A stretch of DNA of 64,000 bases from Acidimicrobiales bacterium (GCA_041394265.1 JAWKIO010000005.1:1488001-1552000), one strand, 5' to 3'. Numbered from the stretch's first letter, positions 25,124 to 34,391 are shown. Numbers and translations are program-made. Notes: generated by a model from the letters alone, not told the origin.

Positions 25124-26569
25124 CTACATCCGAGACCGGTAGGCGGAGCGTGTGCCGATCGCGTCCTTGTTGAGGCGCTTCGACAGATGCATGCCCTCGA
25201 GGATCAGCTCGATGGCCGACGCGTTGGCCGCGGCTCTGCCCGCATCGTCGAGCTGGTCGGCCTGATCGCCGAGCAGCTCGGCCGCCGGCACGGCCAGCGC
25301 CGGAACCTTGGCCATGAGGTCGACGTAGTCGCCGATCGGTACGTCGTCGCCCGACGACGCAACGATGTCGCCCTCGAACGCATCGGCGACCTGACGAATG
25401 CCCTCACCGGACAGGCGGCGCTTGAACAGCTCGACGATCGCGGAGCGCATCAGGTGATCGATGACCTCGCCGTCGCGGCCTTCGTCGAGGGCCTCGATCT
25501 CGATCTTGCCTGCCGTCGACGCGATCAACGCATCGAGGTCGCTGACCCGTGGCACCACGGTGCCGGAGTCGAGACCGGCCTCGCCCATGCGGAGCGAACG
25601 GCGAACGGCCGCTGCTGCCAGGGTTTCGAGGTTCGACACCGTGAGCCGCACCGAGACACCCGACGCCTGGTTGATGTGGCCGCTGCCCCGAGCGGCGTGG
25701 GTGAAGGTGGCGATGAGTTCGGCCATGAAGTCCGGAATGAAGACCGCCGGACCGTCGTCGGGCAGGTTCGCTTCCTGCAGGGCGATCTCGACCTCGGTGT
25801 TGATGTCGAGGGGATAGTGGGTGCGGATCTGGGCGCCGAAGCGGTCCTTCAGCGGGGTGATCATGCGGCCGCGGTTGGTGTAGTCCTCGGGGTTGGCCGA
25901 GGCGACGAGCATGACATCGATCGGCAGCCGCACCTTGTAGCCGCGGACCTGCACATCGCGCTCCTCGAGCACGTTCAGCAAACCGACCTGGATGCGCTCG
26001 GCGAGGTCGGGGAGTTCGTTGATGGCGAACACGCCCCGGTTGGTTCTCGGGACGAGGCCGTAGTGGAGCGTGAGCTCGTCGGACAGGTACCGACCCTCGG
26101 CCACCTTGATGGGGTCGACCTCACCGATCAGGTCGGCGATCGAGGTGTCGGGTGTTGCCAACTTCTCGCCGAAACGGTCGGAACGATGCACCCACGCGAT
26201 CGGAGTGTCGTCGCCCTCGGAGGCGATGAGGTCCATCGCGTAGCGCGACACAGGATTCGTCGGGTCGTCGTTGATCTCGGATCCGGCGACGATCGGCATC
26301 CACTCATCGAGCAGGTTGGTGAGCGAGCGGATCATCCTGGTCTTCGCCTGCCCGCGCTCACCCAGGAACACGATGTCGTGTCCGGCCAGGATTGCGTGTT
26401 CCAGCTGGGGAATGACCGTGTGCTCGTAGCCCTGCACACCGGGGAACAGGTCGTCGCCGGCTGCCATGCGGGCGAGGGTGTTCTGCCGGATCTCTTCCTT
26501 CACCGAGCGAGAGACCCAGCCGGACTCGAGGAGCTCGGCCAGCGTCGATACATCAGGATGGTTAGCCAC
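25124..26569 (-). CDS. Mg-chelatase-subunit-I-like AAA+ ATPase
   Basis: 481 residues. The Walker A motif is FLGERGQAKTRMIR, the Walker B region VFAINELPDLAERIQVGLLN, and the arginine-rich sensor region VASANPEDYTNRGRMITPLKDRF is present in part as ANPEDYTNRG. This matches the family of Mg-chelatase-like AAA proteins (Rv0958 type) that pair with a long VWA protein (Rv0959 type); here that partner is at 10651-12687. No chlorophyll or cobalamin chelatase genes are nearby, so metal insertion is not implied. Start GTG 26569; upstream in-frame sequence reads as tandem-repeat DNA and not protein. Convergent with the GH1-like gene (27-bp gap). Confidence 0.85.
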   Translation of the reverse strand: MANHPDVSTLAELLESGWVSRSVKEEIRQNTLARMAAGDDLFPGVQGYEHTVIPQLEHAILAGHDIVFLGERGQAKTRMIRSLTNLLDEWMPIVAGSEINDDPTNPVSRYAMDLIASEGDDTPIAWVHRSDRFGEKLATPDTSIADLIGEVDPIKVAEGRYLSDELTLHYGLVPRTNRGVFAINELPDLAERIQVGLLNVLEERDVQVRGYKVRLPIDVMLVASANPEDYTNRGRMITPLKDRFGAQIRTHYPLDINTEVEIALQEANLPDDGPAVFIPDFMAELIATFTHAARGSGHINQASGVSVRLTVSNLETLAAAAVRRSLRMGEAGLDSGTVVPRVSDLDALIASTAGKIEIEALDEGRDGEVIDHLMRSAIVELFKRRLSGEGIRQVADAFEGDIVASSGDDVPIGDYVDLMAKVPALAVPAAELLGDQADQLDDAGRAAANASAIELILEGMHLSKRLNKDAIGTRSAYRSRM

Positions 26570-26628
26570 GGACGCCGACCCTAGACGGCCCGAGCGACGA
26601 ACGTCATGCCGGGCGGATGGTGGCAACA

Positions 26629-26742
26629 GGTCGGCGCCACACCTGCACCGCACGACCGGCGACACCGGGCACCGGCCGGCCAGCGACACTCGGGCACCGC
26701 CCGACCGGCGACACTGGGCACCGGCCGACCGGCGACGCCGTG
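26629..26742. repeat. GC-rich 24-25 bp tandem repeat in a divergent promoter region
   Basis: About 4.7 copies: a degenerate unit (26629-26653), units at 26654-26677, 26678-26702 and 26703-26726, and a partial copy to 26742. The shared core is ACCGGCGACACTGGGCACC. It lies between the divergent AAA (start 26569) and GH2-like (start 26767) genes. Confidence 0.75.
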
Positions 26743-26766
26743 GGCGGAGCGGGCTATGGTCCCTTC

Positions 26767-28905
26767 GTGGATCTCTCGGGCTCCTGGCGGGCTGCACCGC
26801 TCGACGCCGAACTCAACAGGTCAGGTGCCGATCCCGACCTCGATGACTCTGGGTGGAACACGGTCACCGTGCCTGGCCACTGGGGCGAGACCTCGCGGTT
26901 TGCCCACGCGCAGGGGCCCTTGCTGTATCGCCGCCAGTTCGAGCACGAACCGACCGAGCCGGGCAAACGTTCGTGGCTGGCGCTCGACGGTGTGCTCGCC
27001 CAGTCCGAGATCTGGCTCGACGGCCGCTTCGTCGGCGACACGATCGGCTACTTCGTCCCGCACCAGTTCGAGATCACCGACGCGTTGAACGAACGCGACC
27101 AGCACGTCCTGGCGATCGAGGTGTCCTGCCCCGATCAGGGTGACTCGTCGTCGAAGCGCAGCCTCACCGGCTCGCTCCAGAGCGGGCCGCTCGCGCCTTC
27201 GGGCTCACCCGGTGGGATCTGGCGCCCGGTGCGCATCGAACGAACCGGACCGATCGCCATCCGCTACGCCCGTGTGATCTGTCAGGAAGCCACCGACGCC
27301 AAAGCCGTCCTCCGGGTCCGGCTCGTCGTCGACGCGCTCAGCGCGGGCGAGGCCCGCATCGACACCTCGGTCACCGGCCCCGACGGCGAGGCCGCGGGCG
27401 GCGGGGCGGAAACCCACGAGCTCGCGAGCGGCGAGAACCGGCTCGAGTGGAAGGTCGAGATCGATCAGCCGTCGCTGTGGTGGCCGGCCGCGCTCGGATC
27501 CCAGCCGCTCTACGAAGTCGGTGTCGCCATCCGCACGCCAGACAATGAGGTCAGCGATCGCCGCCACTGGCGCACCGGTCTGCGGCGGATCTCGGTCAAC
27601 AACATGGTGTGGCGGGTCAATGGCGAGCGAATGTTCGTCAAGGGCGTCAGCCTCGGCCCACAGGACCGCTTCCTCGGCTCGATGGACACCGGTGTCATCG
27701 CCGATGACCTGCGATCCGTTCGCGACGCCGGGCTCGATCTCGTTCGCGTTCACGGCCACGTCGCTCGGTCCGAACTCTACGAAGCGGCCGACCGGCAGGG
27801 TGTGCTGCTGTGGCAAGACCTCCCCCTCGTCGGCCCGTACGCCACCTCCACCCGAAAGTTGGCCCGGCGCATCGCCCGCGATGTGGTCGACCTGCTCGGG
27901 CACCATCCCTCCGTGGCGGTGTGGTGTGCCCACGACGAACCCAACGGGCCGCCGCTCCCCGAGCCGAACCGCAGCGCACAGATCGAACCACCAACGGCGC
28001 GTCGCCTCGGTCGACATCTGTTTCCGAGCTGGAACCGGTCGGTTCTCGATCCCCTGCTGCGCCGCGAGATCCGCTCGGCCGACACGTCACGATCCGTGAT
28101 CGTCCGATCCGGCAGCCTGCCGTTGCTCACCGATCTCTCGGCCTCCGATCCTCACCTCTGGCTGGGCTGGCATTCCGGCACCTACGAAGACCTCCCGGAG
28201 CTGATTCGCCAGTGGCCCCGGCTCGGTGCCTTCCTCGGCGGCTTCGGGTCCCAGTCGGTCACCGTTGCGGATTGGGATGAAGACGCCCCCCAGTTCGCCA
28301 GTGCACAGGCCGGCGCCTTCGACCGCTACGTGCCTCGCCGGGCCTACGCCGACGGCGAGAGCTGGGCGCTCGCCACTCGGGCCTACCAGGCCGAACTCCT
28401 GCGCTTCCACATCGAGACCATCCGGCGTCTCAAGTACTCCCCCGCCGGTGGTTTCTGCCTGCTCTCGCTGATCGATGCCGACCCCGACGGCGGCTTCGGA
28501 CTGCTCGATCACGAGCGGCATCGCAAACCGGCGTTCGATGCCGTGGCCGATGCCTGCACACCGGTAGCCATCGTGGCCGATCAGCCGCCGGCCATCACCA
28601 CGGCCGGGGCGCCCATCCAACTCGCCGTCCACGCCATCAGCGACCTGCGCACCACGCTCGGCAATGTCGAGGTGATCGCCACCGCAACCTGCGGCTCGTG
28701 GTCGCACCGCCAGACCTGGCACGGCGACCTCCCGGCCGACAGCTGCCAACTCATCGGCGAGCTGGCGTTCGAGGTGCCCGACCTCAACGGTCAGCTCGTG
28801 ATCGACCTCTCGCTCCTCGCCGTCGACCGGGCGGCGACCAATCGCTATCACTCGGTGGTGATCCCGCCCTCCGAGGCCACCACCCGGCATTCGGTCCGGC
28901 GCTGA
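26767..28905 (+). CDS. Glycoside hydrolase family 2-like protein with altered nucleophile site
   Basis: 712 residues. N-terminal jelly-roll sugar-binding domain (LSGSWRAAPLD to SGGIWRPVRIERTG), an Ig-like sandwich, a TIM-barrel (VNGERMFVKGVSLGPQDRF, then HHPSVAVWCAHDEPNG) and a C-terminal beta domain. The layout resembles beta-mannosidase/beta-galactosidase. The acid/base Glu is present (391, in HDEP), but the nucleophile block (EFG in the family) reads LGGFGSQS, with Gly 492 in place of Glu. It may be non-catalytic or retuned. GTG 26767 is chosen because the upstream in-frame DNA is tandem repeat; TATGGT 11 bp before it could serve as a -10 box. Confidence 0.7.
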   Translation: MDLSGSWRAAPLDAELNRSGADPDLDDSGWNTVTVPGHWGETSRFAHAQGPLLYRRQFEHEPTEPGKRSWLALDGVLAQSEIWLDGRFVGDTIGYFVPHQFEITDALNERDQHVLAIEVSCPDQGDSSSKRSLTGSLQSGPLAPSGSPGGIWRPVRIERTGPIAIRYARVICQEATDAKAVLRVRLVVDALSAGEARIDTSVTGPDGEAAGGGAETHELASGENRLEWKVEIDQPSLWWPAALGSQPLYEVGVAIRTPDNEVSDRRHWRTGLRRISVNNMVWRVNGERMFVKGVSLGPQDRFLGSMDTGVIADDLRSVRDAGLDLVRVHGHVARSELYEAADRQGVLLWQDLPLVGPYATSTRKLARRIARDVVDLLGHHPSVAVWCAHDEPNGPPLPEPNRSAQIEPPTARRLGRHLFPSWNRSVLDPLLRREIRSADTSRSVIVRSGSLPLLTDLSASDPHLWLGWHSGTYEDLPELIRQWPRLGAFLGGFGSQSVTVADWDEDAPQFASAQAGAFDRYVPRRAYADGESWALATRAYQAELLRFHIETIRRLKYSPAGGFCLLSLIDADPDGGFGLLDHERHRKPAFDAVADACTPVAIVADQPPAITTAGAPIQLAVHAISDLRTTLGNVEVIATATCGSWSHRQTWHGDLPADSCQLIGELAFEVPDLNGQLVIDLSLLAVDRAATNRYHSVVIPPSEATTRHSVRR

Positions 28906-29070
28906 ACTCGGGCGAGTGGCATCACCAGCGAGGGCACGTGCCGACGGCGGCCTTTGGCCGTCAAAGTATTGACGGAGGAGTTTGGGTCGTCCCCGCTGAA
29001 TGCGGCTACGTTTTCTCCCGCCCGGTGACGATGCTGTCCCGGGTCCGCAACTCTCCAACGGAGGCACACG

Positions 29071-29862
29071 GTGGCCACGCCGACCCTCGATCCAACGTCA
29101 CGACCAGGTTCGTCCAGGGGTTCGATCCCGCTTCGCAAGAAGGCCCGGGAGCTCCCCTTCCCGCTCAACATGTACCAAACGGCGGTCGGCAAGAAGTGGG
29201 TGATGGCCGCCACCGGACTCATGCTCTACGGCTTCGTGTTGTTCCACATGATCGGCAACCTGAAGATGTACCTCGGCAAGGTCGAGCACAACGGAGCGAT
29301 GGAGTACGACATCGACATCTACGGCCACTTCCTCCGTGAGCTGCTCGTGCCGATCCTCCCCCACGGCTACACCCTGTGGCTGCTCCGTATCGGCCTCATC
29401 GTCGCCGGCATCCTCCACGTCATGTCGGCCTATCACCTCACCCGGATGAACATGGCGTCCAGCTCGCCGTACCAGTCCAAGCAGGACTTCATTGCCGCCA
29501 ACTTCGCCTCGCGCACCATGCGAGTGAGCGGCATCGTGGTCGGCGCCTACATCCTCTTCCACCTCGCCGATCTCACCTGGGGTCTGATCCCCGGCTACGA
29601 CTGGGAGTACGGCCACGTCTACGAGAACATCGTCGGTTCGCTGTCCAACCCGATCGTGGCGCTGATCTACATCGTCGCCAACATCTTGCTGGCGGCGCAC
29701 CTCTACCACGGGCTCTGGAGCATGTTCCAGAGCCTCGGGCTCAGCAACCCCCGGTGGAACAACCTCCGACGCGGCATCGCCACGGGCCTTTCGCTCATCA
29801 TCTTGATCGGCAACGTGAGCTTCCCGATCGCAGTCCTGTCCGGCATCGTCGACGTCAACTAG
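29071..29862 (+). CDS. sdhC: Succinate dehydrogenase cytochrome b subunit
   Basis: 263 residues, five membrane helices (for example MAATGLMLYGFVLFHMIGNL, shown in part, and YILFHLADLTWGL) with paired His residues for two b hemes (FHMIGN, HVMSAYH, FHLADL, HLYHGLW). It is the single-subunit anchor of SdhCAB-type enzymes, which have no SdhD. It passes electrons from succinate to the quinone pool. GTG start with CGGAGG 7 bp upstream. First gene of sdhCAB, 8 bp before sdhA. Confidence 0.92.
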   Translation: MATPTLDPTSRPGSSRGSIPLRKKARELPFPLNMYQTAVGKKWVMAATGLMLYGFVLFHMIGNLKMYLGKVEHNGAMEYDIDIYGHFLRELLVPILPHGYTLWLLRIGLIVAGILHVMSAYHLTRMNMASSSPYQSKQDFIAANFASRTMRVSGIVVGAYILFHLADLTWGLIPGYDWEYGHVYENIVGSLSNPIVALIYIVANILLAAHLYHGLWSMFQSLGLSNPRWNNLRRGIATGLSLIILIGNVSFPIAVLSGIVDVN

Positions 29863-29870
29863 GAGCCACG

Positions 29871-31787
29871 ATGATTCTCGATTCCAAGATCCCCGAAGGC
29901 CCCATCGAAGAGCGCTGGGACAACCACAAGTTCAACATCAAGCTGGTCAACCCGGCGAACAAGCGGAAGTTCCGCATCATCGTGGTGGGCACGGGCCTGG
30001 CCGGCGCGTCGGCCGCCGCGGCACTCGGTGAGCTCGGCTACAACGTCGATGCCTTCACGTTCCACGACTCCCCTCGCCGGGCCCACTCGATCGCCGCCCA
30101 GGGCGGCATCAACGCCGCCAAGAACTACCGCAACGACGGCGACAGCGTCTTCCGGCTGTTCTATGACACGGTCAAGGGCGGCGACTTCCGCAGCCGCGAG
30201 TCCAACGTGTACCGCCTGGCCCAGGTGTCGGTCGACATCATCGATCAGATGGCCGCCCAGGGCGTCCCGTTCGCTCGCGAGTACGGTGGCCTGCTGGCCA
30301 ACCGCTCCTTCGGTGGCGCCCAGGTCTCCCGCACCTTCTACGCCCGGGGCCAGACCGGCCAGCAGCTCCTCCTCGGTGCCTATCAACAGATGATGGGCCA
30401 GGTGAAGGCAGGCAAGGTCACGCTGCACACCCGGAAGGAAATGCTCGACGTCGTCCTCAAGGACGGCGAAGCCTGCGGCATCGTGGTCCGTGACCTCGTC
30501 ACCGGTGAGATCACCAGCCACTCGGCCCATGCCGTGGTGCTGGCGACCGGCGGCTACGGCAACGTGTTCTACCTCTCGACCAACGCCATGGCCTGCAACG
30601 TCACTGCGGCCTGGCGGGCCCACCGCAAGGGCGCCCTGTTCGCGAACCCCTGCTACACCCAGATTCACCCCACCTGCATCCCCTCGGCCGACGAGTTCCA
30701 GTCGAAGCTGACGCTGATGTCGGAATCGCTCCGTAACGACGGACGCATCTGGGTGCCCCGCAACCCCGACGAGAAGCGGGCCGCTCGCGACATTCCCGAG
30801 GCCGACCGCTACTACTACCTCGAAGAGAAGTACCCGGCCTTCGGCAACCTGGTGCCGCGCGACGTCGCCTCCCGCAACGCCAAGACCGTGGTCGATCAAG
30901 GGCTCGGTGTCGGCCCACAGAAGAACGGCGTCTACCTCGACTTCGCCGACGCCATCAACCGCGACGGCCGAGACGCCGTCGAGGAGCGGTACGGCAACCT
31001 CTTCGAGATGTACGAGCGGATCACGGGTGAAGACCCCTACGAGATGCCGATGCGTATCTACCCCGCCACCCACTACACGATGGGCGGACTCTGGGTCGAC
31101 TACAACCTGATGACCACCGTGCCCGGCCTCTACGCCGCCGGCGAGGCCAACTTCTCCGATCATGGCGCCAACCGTCTCGGTGCCTCGGCCCTCATGCAGG
31201 GTCTCGCCGATGGCTACTTCGTGTTGCCCTACACCATTGGCGACTCCCTGGCCGGCAAGCTCGGCACCGACCCGGTCCCGACCACCGATCCGGTCTTCAC
31301 CCAGGCCGAAGCCGACGTCCGCGAGCGGCTCAACCGGTTCCTGTCGATCGGCGGCACCAAGTCGCCCGAGCACTTCCACCGGGAGCTCGGCAAGATCGTG
31401 TGGGACTACATCGGGATGGCACGCAACAAGAACGGCCTCGAGAAGGCGATCTCGGAGATCCGGGCGCTGCGTGAGGAGTTCTGGAAGGACCTGCGTGTTC
31501 TCGGCACCGAGGACACCATCAACTCCTCGCTCGAGAAGGCGGGGCGTGTCGCCGACTTCTTCGAGCTCGCCGAACTCATGGCCCGTGATGCACTCGATCG
31601 TGAAGAGAGCTGCGGCGGGCACTTCCGTGAGGAATCACAGACCGAAGAAGGTGAAGCGCAACGGCGCGACGACGAGTTCTCCCACGTCTCGGCTTGGGAG
31701 TGGCACGATCCAGACACACCGCAGACCAAGCACCGTGAAGAGCTGACCTTCGATTACGTCAAGCCGTCGCAGCGGTCCTACAAGTAG
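29871..31787 (+). CDS. sdhA: Succinate dehydrogenase flavoprotein subunit
   Basis: 638 residues. FAD-binding VVGTGLAGASAAAALGELG, the covalent-FAD His within SPRRAHSIAAQGGINAAKN (HSIAAQGG), the active-site Arg/His region THYTMGGLWVDYN and GEANFSDHGANRLGASAL. Length and the long C-terminal arm (ending in KPSQRSYK) fit the SdhCAB/fumarate-reductase-like class. It oxidises succinate to fumarate in the TCA cycle. ATG 29871 follows GGAG by 6 bp. Next gene sdhB starts 18 bp after the stop. Confidence 0.97.
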   Translation: MILDSKIPEGPIEERWDNHKFNIKLVNPANKRKFRIIVVGTGLAGASAAAALGELGYNVDAFTFHDSPRRAHSIAAQGGINAAKNYRNDGDSVFRLFYDTVKGGDFRSRESNVYRLAQVSVDIIDQMAAQGVPFAREYGGLLANRSFGGAQVSRTFYARGQTGQQLLLGAYQQMMGQVKAGKVTLHTRKEMLDVVLKDGEACGIVVRDLVTGEITSHSAHAVVLATGGYGNVFYLSTNAMACNVTAAWRAHRKGALFANPCYTQIHPTCIPSADEFQSKLTLMSESLRNDGRIWVPRNPDEKRAARDIPEADRYYYLEEKYPAFGNLVPRDVASRNAKTVVDQGLGVGPQKNGVYLDFADAINRDGRDAVEERYGNLFEMYERITGEDPYEMPMRIYPATHYTMGGLWVDYNLMTTVPGLYAAGEANFSDHGANRLGASALMQGLADGYFVLPYTIGDSLAGKLGTDPVPTTDPVFTQAEADVRERLNRFLSIGGTKSPEHFHRELGKIVWDYIGMARNKNGLEKAISEIRALREEFWKDLRVLGTEDTINSSLEKAGRVADFFELAELMARDALDREESCGGHFREESQTEEGEAQRRDDEFSHVSAWEWHDPDTPQTKHREELTFDYVKPSQRSYK

Positions 31788-31805
31788 GCCGGGGAGCATT
31801 CAACC

Positions 31806-32579
31806 ATGAGCAAGATTCTCAACCTCCATCTCCAGGTGTGGCGTCAGAACGGCCCGAACGCCCAGGGCAGCTTCGCCAACTACGAAGCCACCGGCATTCC
31901 CGACGATGCGTCATTCCTTGAAATGCTCGACATCGTCAACGAACGACTCATCGAGAAGGGTGAAGTCCCGATCGAGTTCCCGCACGACTGTCGTGAGGGC
32001 ATCTGCGGTACCTGCGGCGTCATGATCAACGGCCGGGCCCACGGCCAGGAGAAGGCGACCGCCACCTGCCAGCTACACATGCGCAAGTTCACCGATGGCG
32101 AGACCATCGTGATCGAGCCGTGGCGTGCGGCCGCCTTCCCGGTGTTGCGCGACCTCATCGTCGACCGGTCCGCCATGGACCGCATCATCGAGGCCGGCGG
32201 CCACATCAGCGCCCCCACCGGTACGGCGCCCGACGCCAACGAGATCCCCATCCCGAAAGAGGTCGCCGACTCCTCGATGGACGCGGCGGCCTGCATCGGG
32301 TGCGGTGCCTGCATCGCTGCCTGCCCCAACTCGGCGGGTCAGCTGTTCACCTCGGCCAAGATCTGGCACCTCAACTCGCTGCCCCAGGGTCAGCCCGAGC
32401 GGTTCCGACGCACCGAGGCCATGGTCGAGACCATGGAGCAGTTCTTCGGCTCGTGCACGAACCACGGTGAGTGCGCCGACGCCTGCCCGAAGGAGATCAG
32501 CCTCGACTTCATCGCCTACATGAACCGCGACTACATGAAGACCAAGCGGGTCAACCGGCGCCTGGCCAGCCAGAGCTGA
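31806..32579 (+). CDS. sdhB: Succinate dehydrogenase iron-sulfur subunit
   Basis: 257 residues with three cluster sites: 2Fe-2S in CREGICGTCGVM plus a later Cys (ATCQLH), 4Fe-4S in CIGCGACIAACP, and 3Fe-4S in SCTNHGECADACP. It carries electrons from FAD to the membrane subunit. Last gene of sdhCAB; a long hairpin follows 32 bp after the stop. Confidence 0.96.
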   Translation: MSKILNLHLQVWRQNGPNAQGSFANYEATGIPDDASFLEMLDIVNERLIEKGEVPIEFPHDCREGICGTCGVMINGRAHGQEKATATCQLHMRKFTDGETIVIEPWRAAAFPVLRDLIVDRSAMDRIIEAGGHISAPTGTAPDANEIPIPKEVADSSMDAAACIGCGACIAACPNSAGQLFTSAKIWHLNSLPQGQPERFRRTEAMVETMEQFFGSCTNHGECADACPKEISLDFIAYMNRDYMKTKRVNRRLASQS

Positions 32580-32611
32580 TCTCGATCCGGTCCACCAACC
32601 GGACCAAGCAA

Positions 32612-32648
32612 GCGACGATGCCCACTCCGAAGGGGTGGGCATCGTCGC
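32612..32648 (+). terminator. Strong hairpin at the end of sdhCAB
   Basis: 17-bp arms (32612-32628 and 32632-32648) with one G-T pair and a GAA loop. No T-run follows, as is common for high-GC terminators. It separates sdhCAB from the DUF368 gene. Confidence 0.7.
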
Positions 32649-32728
32649 GTCCGGTGGGCTTGCGTCGGGGGCTCGCGTAGGTAGGACCGTTCATCGCTCG
32701 GGGATCTTCCTCCGATACCTTCGCGAAG

Positions 32729-33661
32729 GTGGCAAAGCACCTCCTCCAGTTCCTCCGCGGATTCTTCATGGGCTCGGCCGACATCGTGCCCGGCGTGTCG
32801 GGCGGCACCGTTGCCCTGATCCTCGGGATCTACAAGGACCTCATCCACAACGTTCGTGGCGGGGCGCATGCGCTGAAGCGACTCGTCACGGGCGACCCCG
32901 GGGGCTTCGTCGACGACTTCCGCACCATCGACTGGCTGTTCCTGATCCCGCTGGGCGCCGGGATCGCCGGTGCCTTCCTCGTGCTGCGCCATCCCATGGA
33001 AACGCTGCTGGTCGACCACGCCGAGGGAACGGCCGCCGTGTTCGCCGGCCTGGTGCTCGCCAGCTGTCTGCTCGTCTGGCAACAGCTCACCGTCCGAGAC
33101 GCACTCCGCATGGGAGTGCTCGCGTTCGTCACCGTCGCTGCGTTCGTTCTCCTCGGCTTCCAATCCGGCGCCATCACCGACGCGCCGATCTGGATGTTCT
33201 TCGTCACCGGCGCCATTGCGATCTGCGCCATGATCCTCCCCGGCATCTCGGGCTCGTTCATCATGCTGATGCTCGGCATGTACGCCGGTGTCATCACCGG
33301 CGCCCCGGTCGAGCTGCTGGTCTTCCTCGTCGGTGCGGTGATCGGACTCGCGGGGTTCTCGTCGTTCCTCAACTGGCTGCTCGAGCACCATGAGCAAACC
33401 GTGCTCGCGGCGCTGCTCGGACTCATGCTCGGTTCCTTCCGGGTGCTGTGGCCGTGGCCGAACGGGGTCGGTGTCGTCTCTGAGGAGCAGGCGTCAGTGG
33501 TCAAAGGCACGGCGTTGCATCTTCCCGATGCCGGACAGGCCATCGGTGGCGTGGCGCTCGCCGCTGCGGCCTTCGTGGTCACCATGCTCATCGTGCGGTT
33601 CGCCGACGCCGATCAGGAGTCGATCGGCGACGAGCTCGCTCCCGCTCCCCACAACGCATAG
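32729..33661 (+). CDS. DUF368 membrane protein, probable undecaprenyl-phosphate transporter (PopT type)
   Basis: 310 residues, about eight membrane helices. It has the duplicated DUF368 signatures FMGSADIVPGVSGGTVALILGIY (seen in part as ADIVPGVSGGT) and AMILPGISGSFIMLMLGMY (in part LPGISGSF). Members of this family recycle the lipid carrier undecaprenyl phosphate to the inner leaflet for cell-wall synthesis. Start GTG 32729. The 3' end overlaps the tail of the next gene on the other strand by 49 bp. Confidence 0.88.
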   Translation: MAKHLLQFLRGFFMGSADIVPGVSGGTVALILGIYKDLIHNVRGGAHALKRLVTGDPGGFVDDFRTIDWLFLIPLGAGIAGAFLVLRHPMETLLVDHAEGTAAVFAGLVLASCLLVWQQLTVRDALRMGVLAFVTVAAFVLLGFQSGAITDAPIWMFFVTGAIAICAMILPGISGSFIMLMLGMYAGVITGAPVELLVFLVGAVIGLAGFSSFLNWLLEHHEQTVLAALLGLMLGSFRVLWPWPNGVGVVSEEQASVVKGTALHLPDAGQAIGGVALAAAAFVVTMLIVRFADADQESIGDELAPAPHNA

Positions 33662-34335
33662 CACCGACGGGCCTCGCGGCTCGGCACCGATACCCAGCTC
33701 AGAGGCTCATCCGATCCAGACGGTGGTACGTCGCCGACCTCCAGTCGGCCCGGCGACCGGGATCCCCACCAGTGGGTGCGAATGGCGACGCCCTCGACCG
33801 CGTGTTGGCCGTCGCCATCGAGCACGAGCCCGTGGCCAACCCCGAGCTGACGGTACTCCTCGGCAGTCGACCACGGTGTTGTCGACAACGGTGTTGACGA
33901 CCACTGTGCCGTCGATGCCGCCTCGAACTCGAGTTCCCAGCCGATCGGGGTTCGCTCGCCGAACCCCCGGCCCAGCAGGGCTTCGGGATCGTCAAGCGAC
34001 AAGCCGAAGGCTTCCAGCCCGTAGCTCCAGTGTTCGAGCGGGGTTTCACAGACATGATCGGCCCAGAGCCCCGACGTGCGGACCTCCCAGCCCCGATCGG
34101 GGAGAGGAACGTCGTCGTCGGCAACCACCACCGGGGCGAAGCCGGCCCGCAGCACCACGCCGACGAACGAGACCCGGGCGACAGCTGGCTCGGCAACGAT
34201 CGACAGCATCACGGCCGCCGGACCGGCGCCCTCGCTCGACTCGACGAACAGGTCGAGCCGGTGCCCCTCGAACCATCGGGCGCCGGTGACGCCCCCGACA
34301 GTGCGTCGCTGCTCGAGGTCGGGTGTCAGCTCCAT
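33613..34335 (-). CDS. Conserved hypothetical protein
   Basis: 240 residues, soluble, no signal peptide. I do not recognise a characterised family. It has the segment GLWADHVCETPLEHWSYGLEA followed by LDDPEALLGRGFGERTPIGW, a pattern shared by actinobacterial proteins of unknown function that resemble substrate-binding beta-sandwiches. The start is uncertain: ATG 34335, or GTG 34347. The last 16 codons overlap the DUF368 gene tail to tail, which is unusual; the true end may still be right because the reading frame is well used until there. Confidence 0.6.
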   Translation of the reverse strand: MELTPDLEQRRTVGGVTGARWFEGHRLDLFVESSEGAGPAAVMLSIVAEPAVARVSFVGVVLRAGFAPVVVADDDVPLPDRGWEVRTSGLWADHVCETPLEHWSYGLEAFGLSLDDPEALLGRGFGERTPIGWELEFEAASTAQWSSTPLSTTPWSTAEEYRQLGVGHGLVLDGDGQHAVEGVAIRTHWWGSRSPGRLEVGDVPPSGSDEPLSWVSVPSREARRCYALWGAGASSSPIDS

Positions 34336-34391
34336 CGTCCAGACCACATCGACTCACCGTACCCCTGCACGGCGTCTACGCTGAGGCGCTG

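Noticed and set aside
25124..26569. True magnesium chelatase subunit
   Set aside because: No chlorophyll or cobalt chelatase genes are near, and the fused VWA partner type is different; kept as a chelatase-like AAA protein only.
26629..26742. CRISPR array
   Set aside because: Units are directly adjacent without spacers, so it is a simple tandem repeat.
29859..31622. 587-codon minus-strand frame opposite sdhA
   Set aside because: Shadow of sdhA; no motifs, and sdhA is certain.
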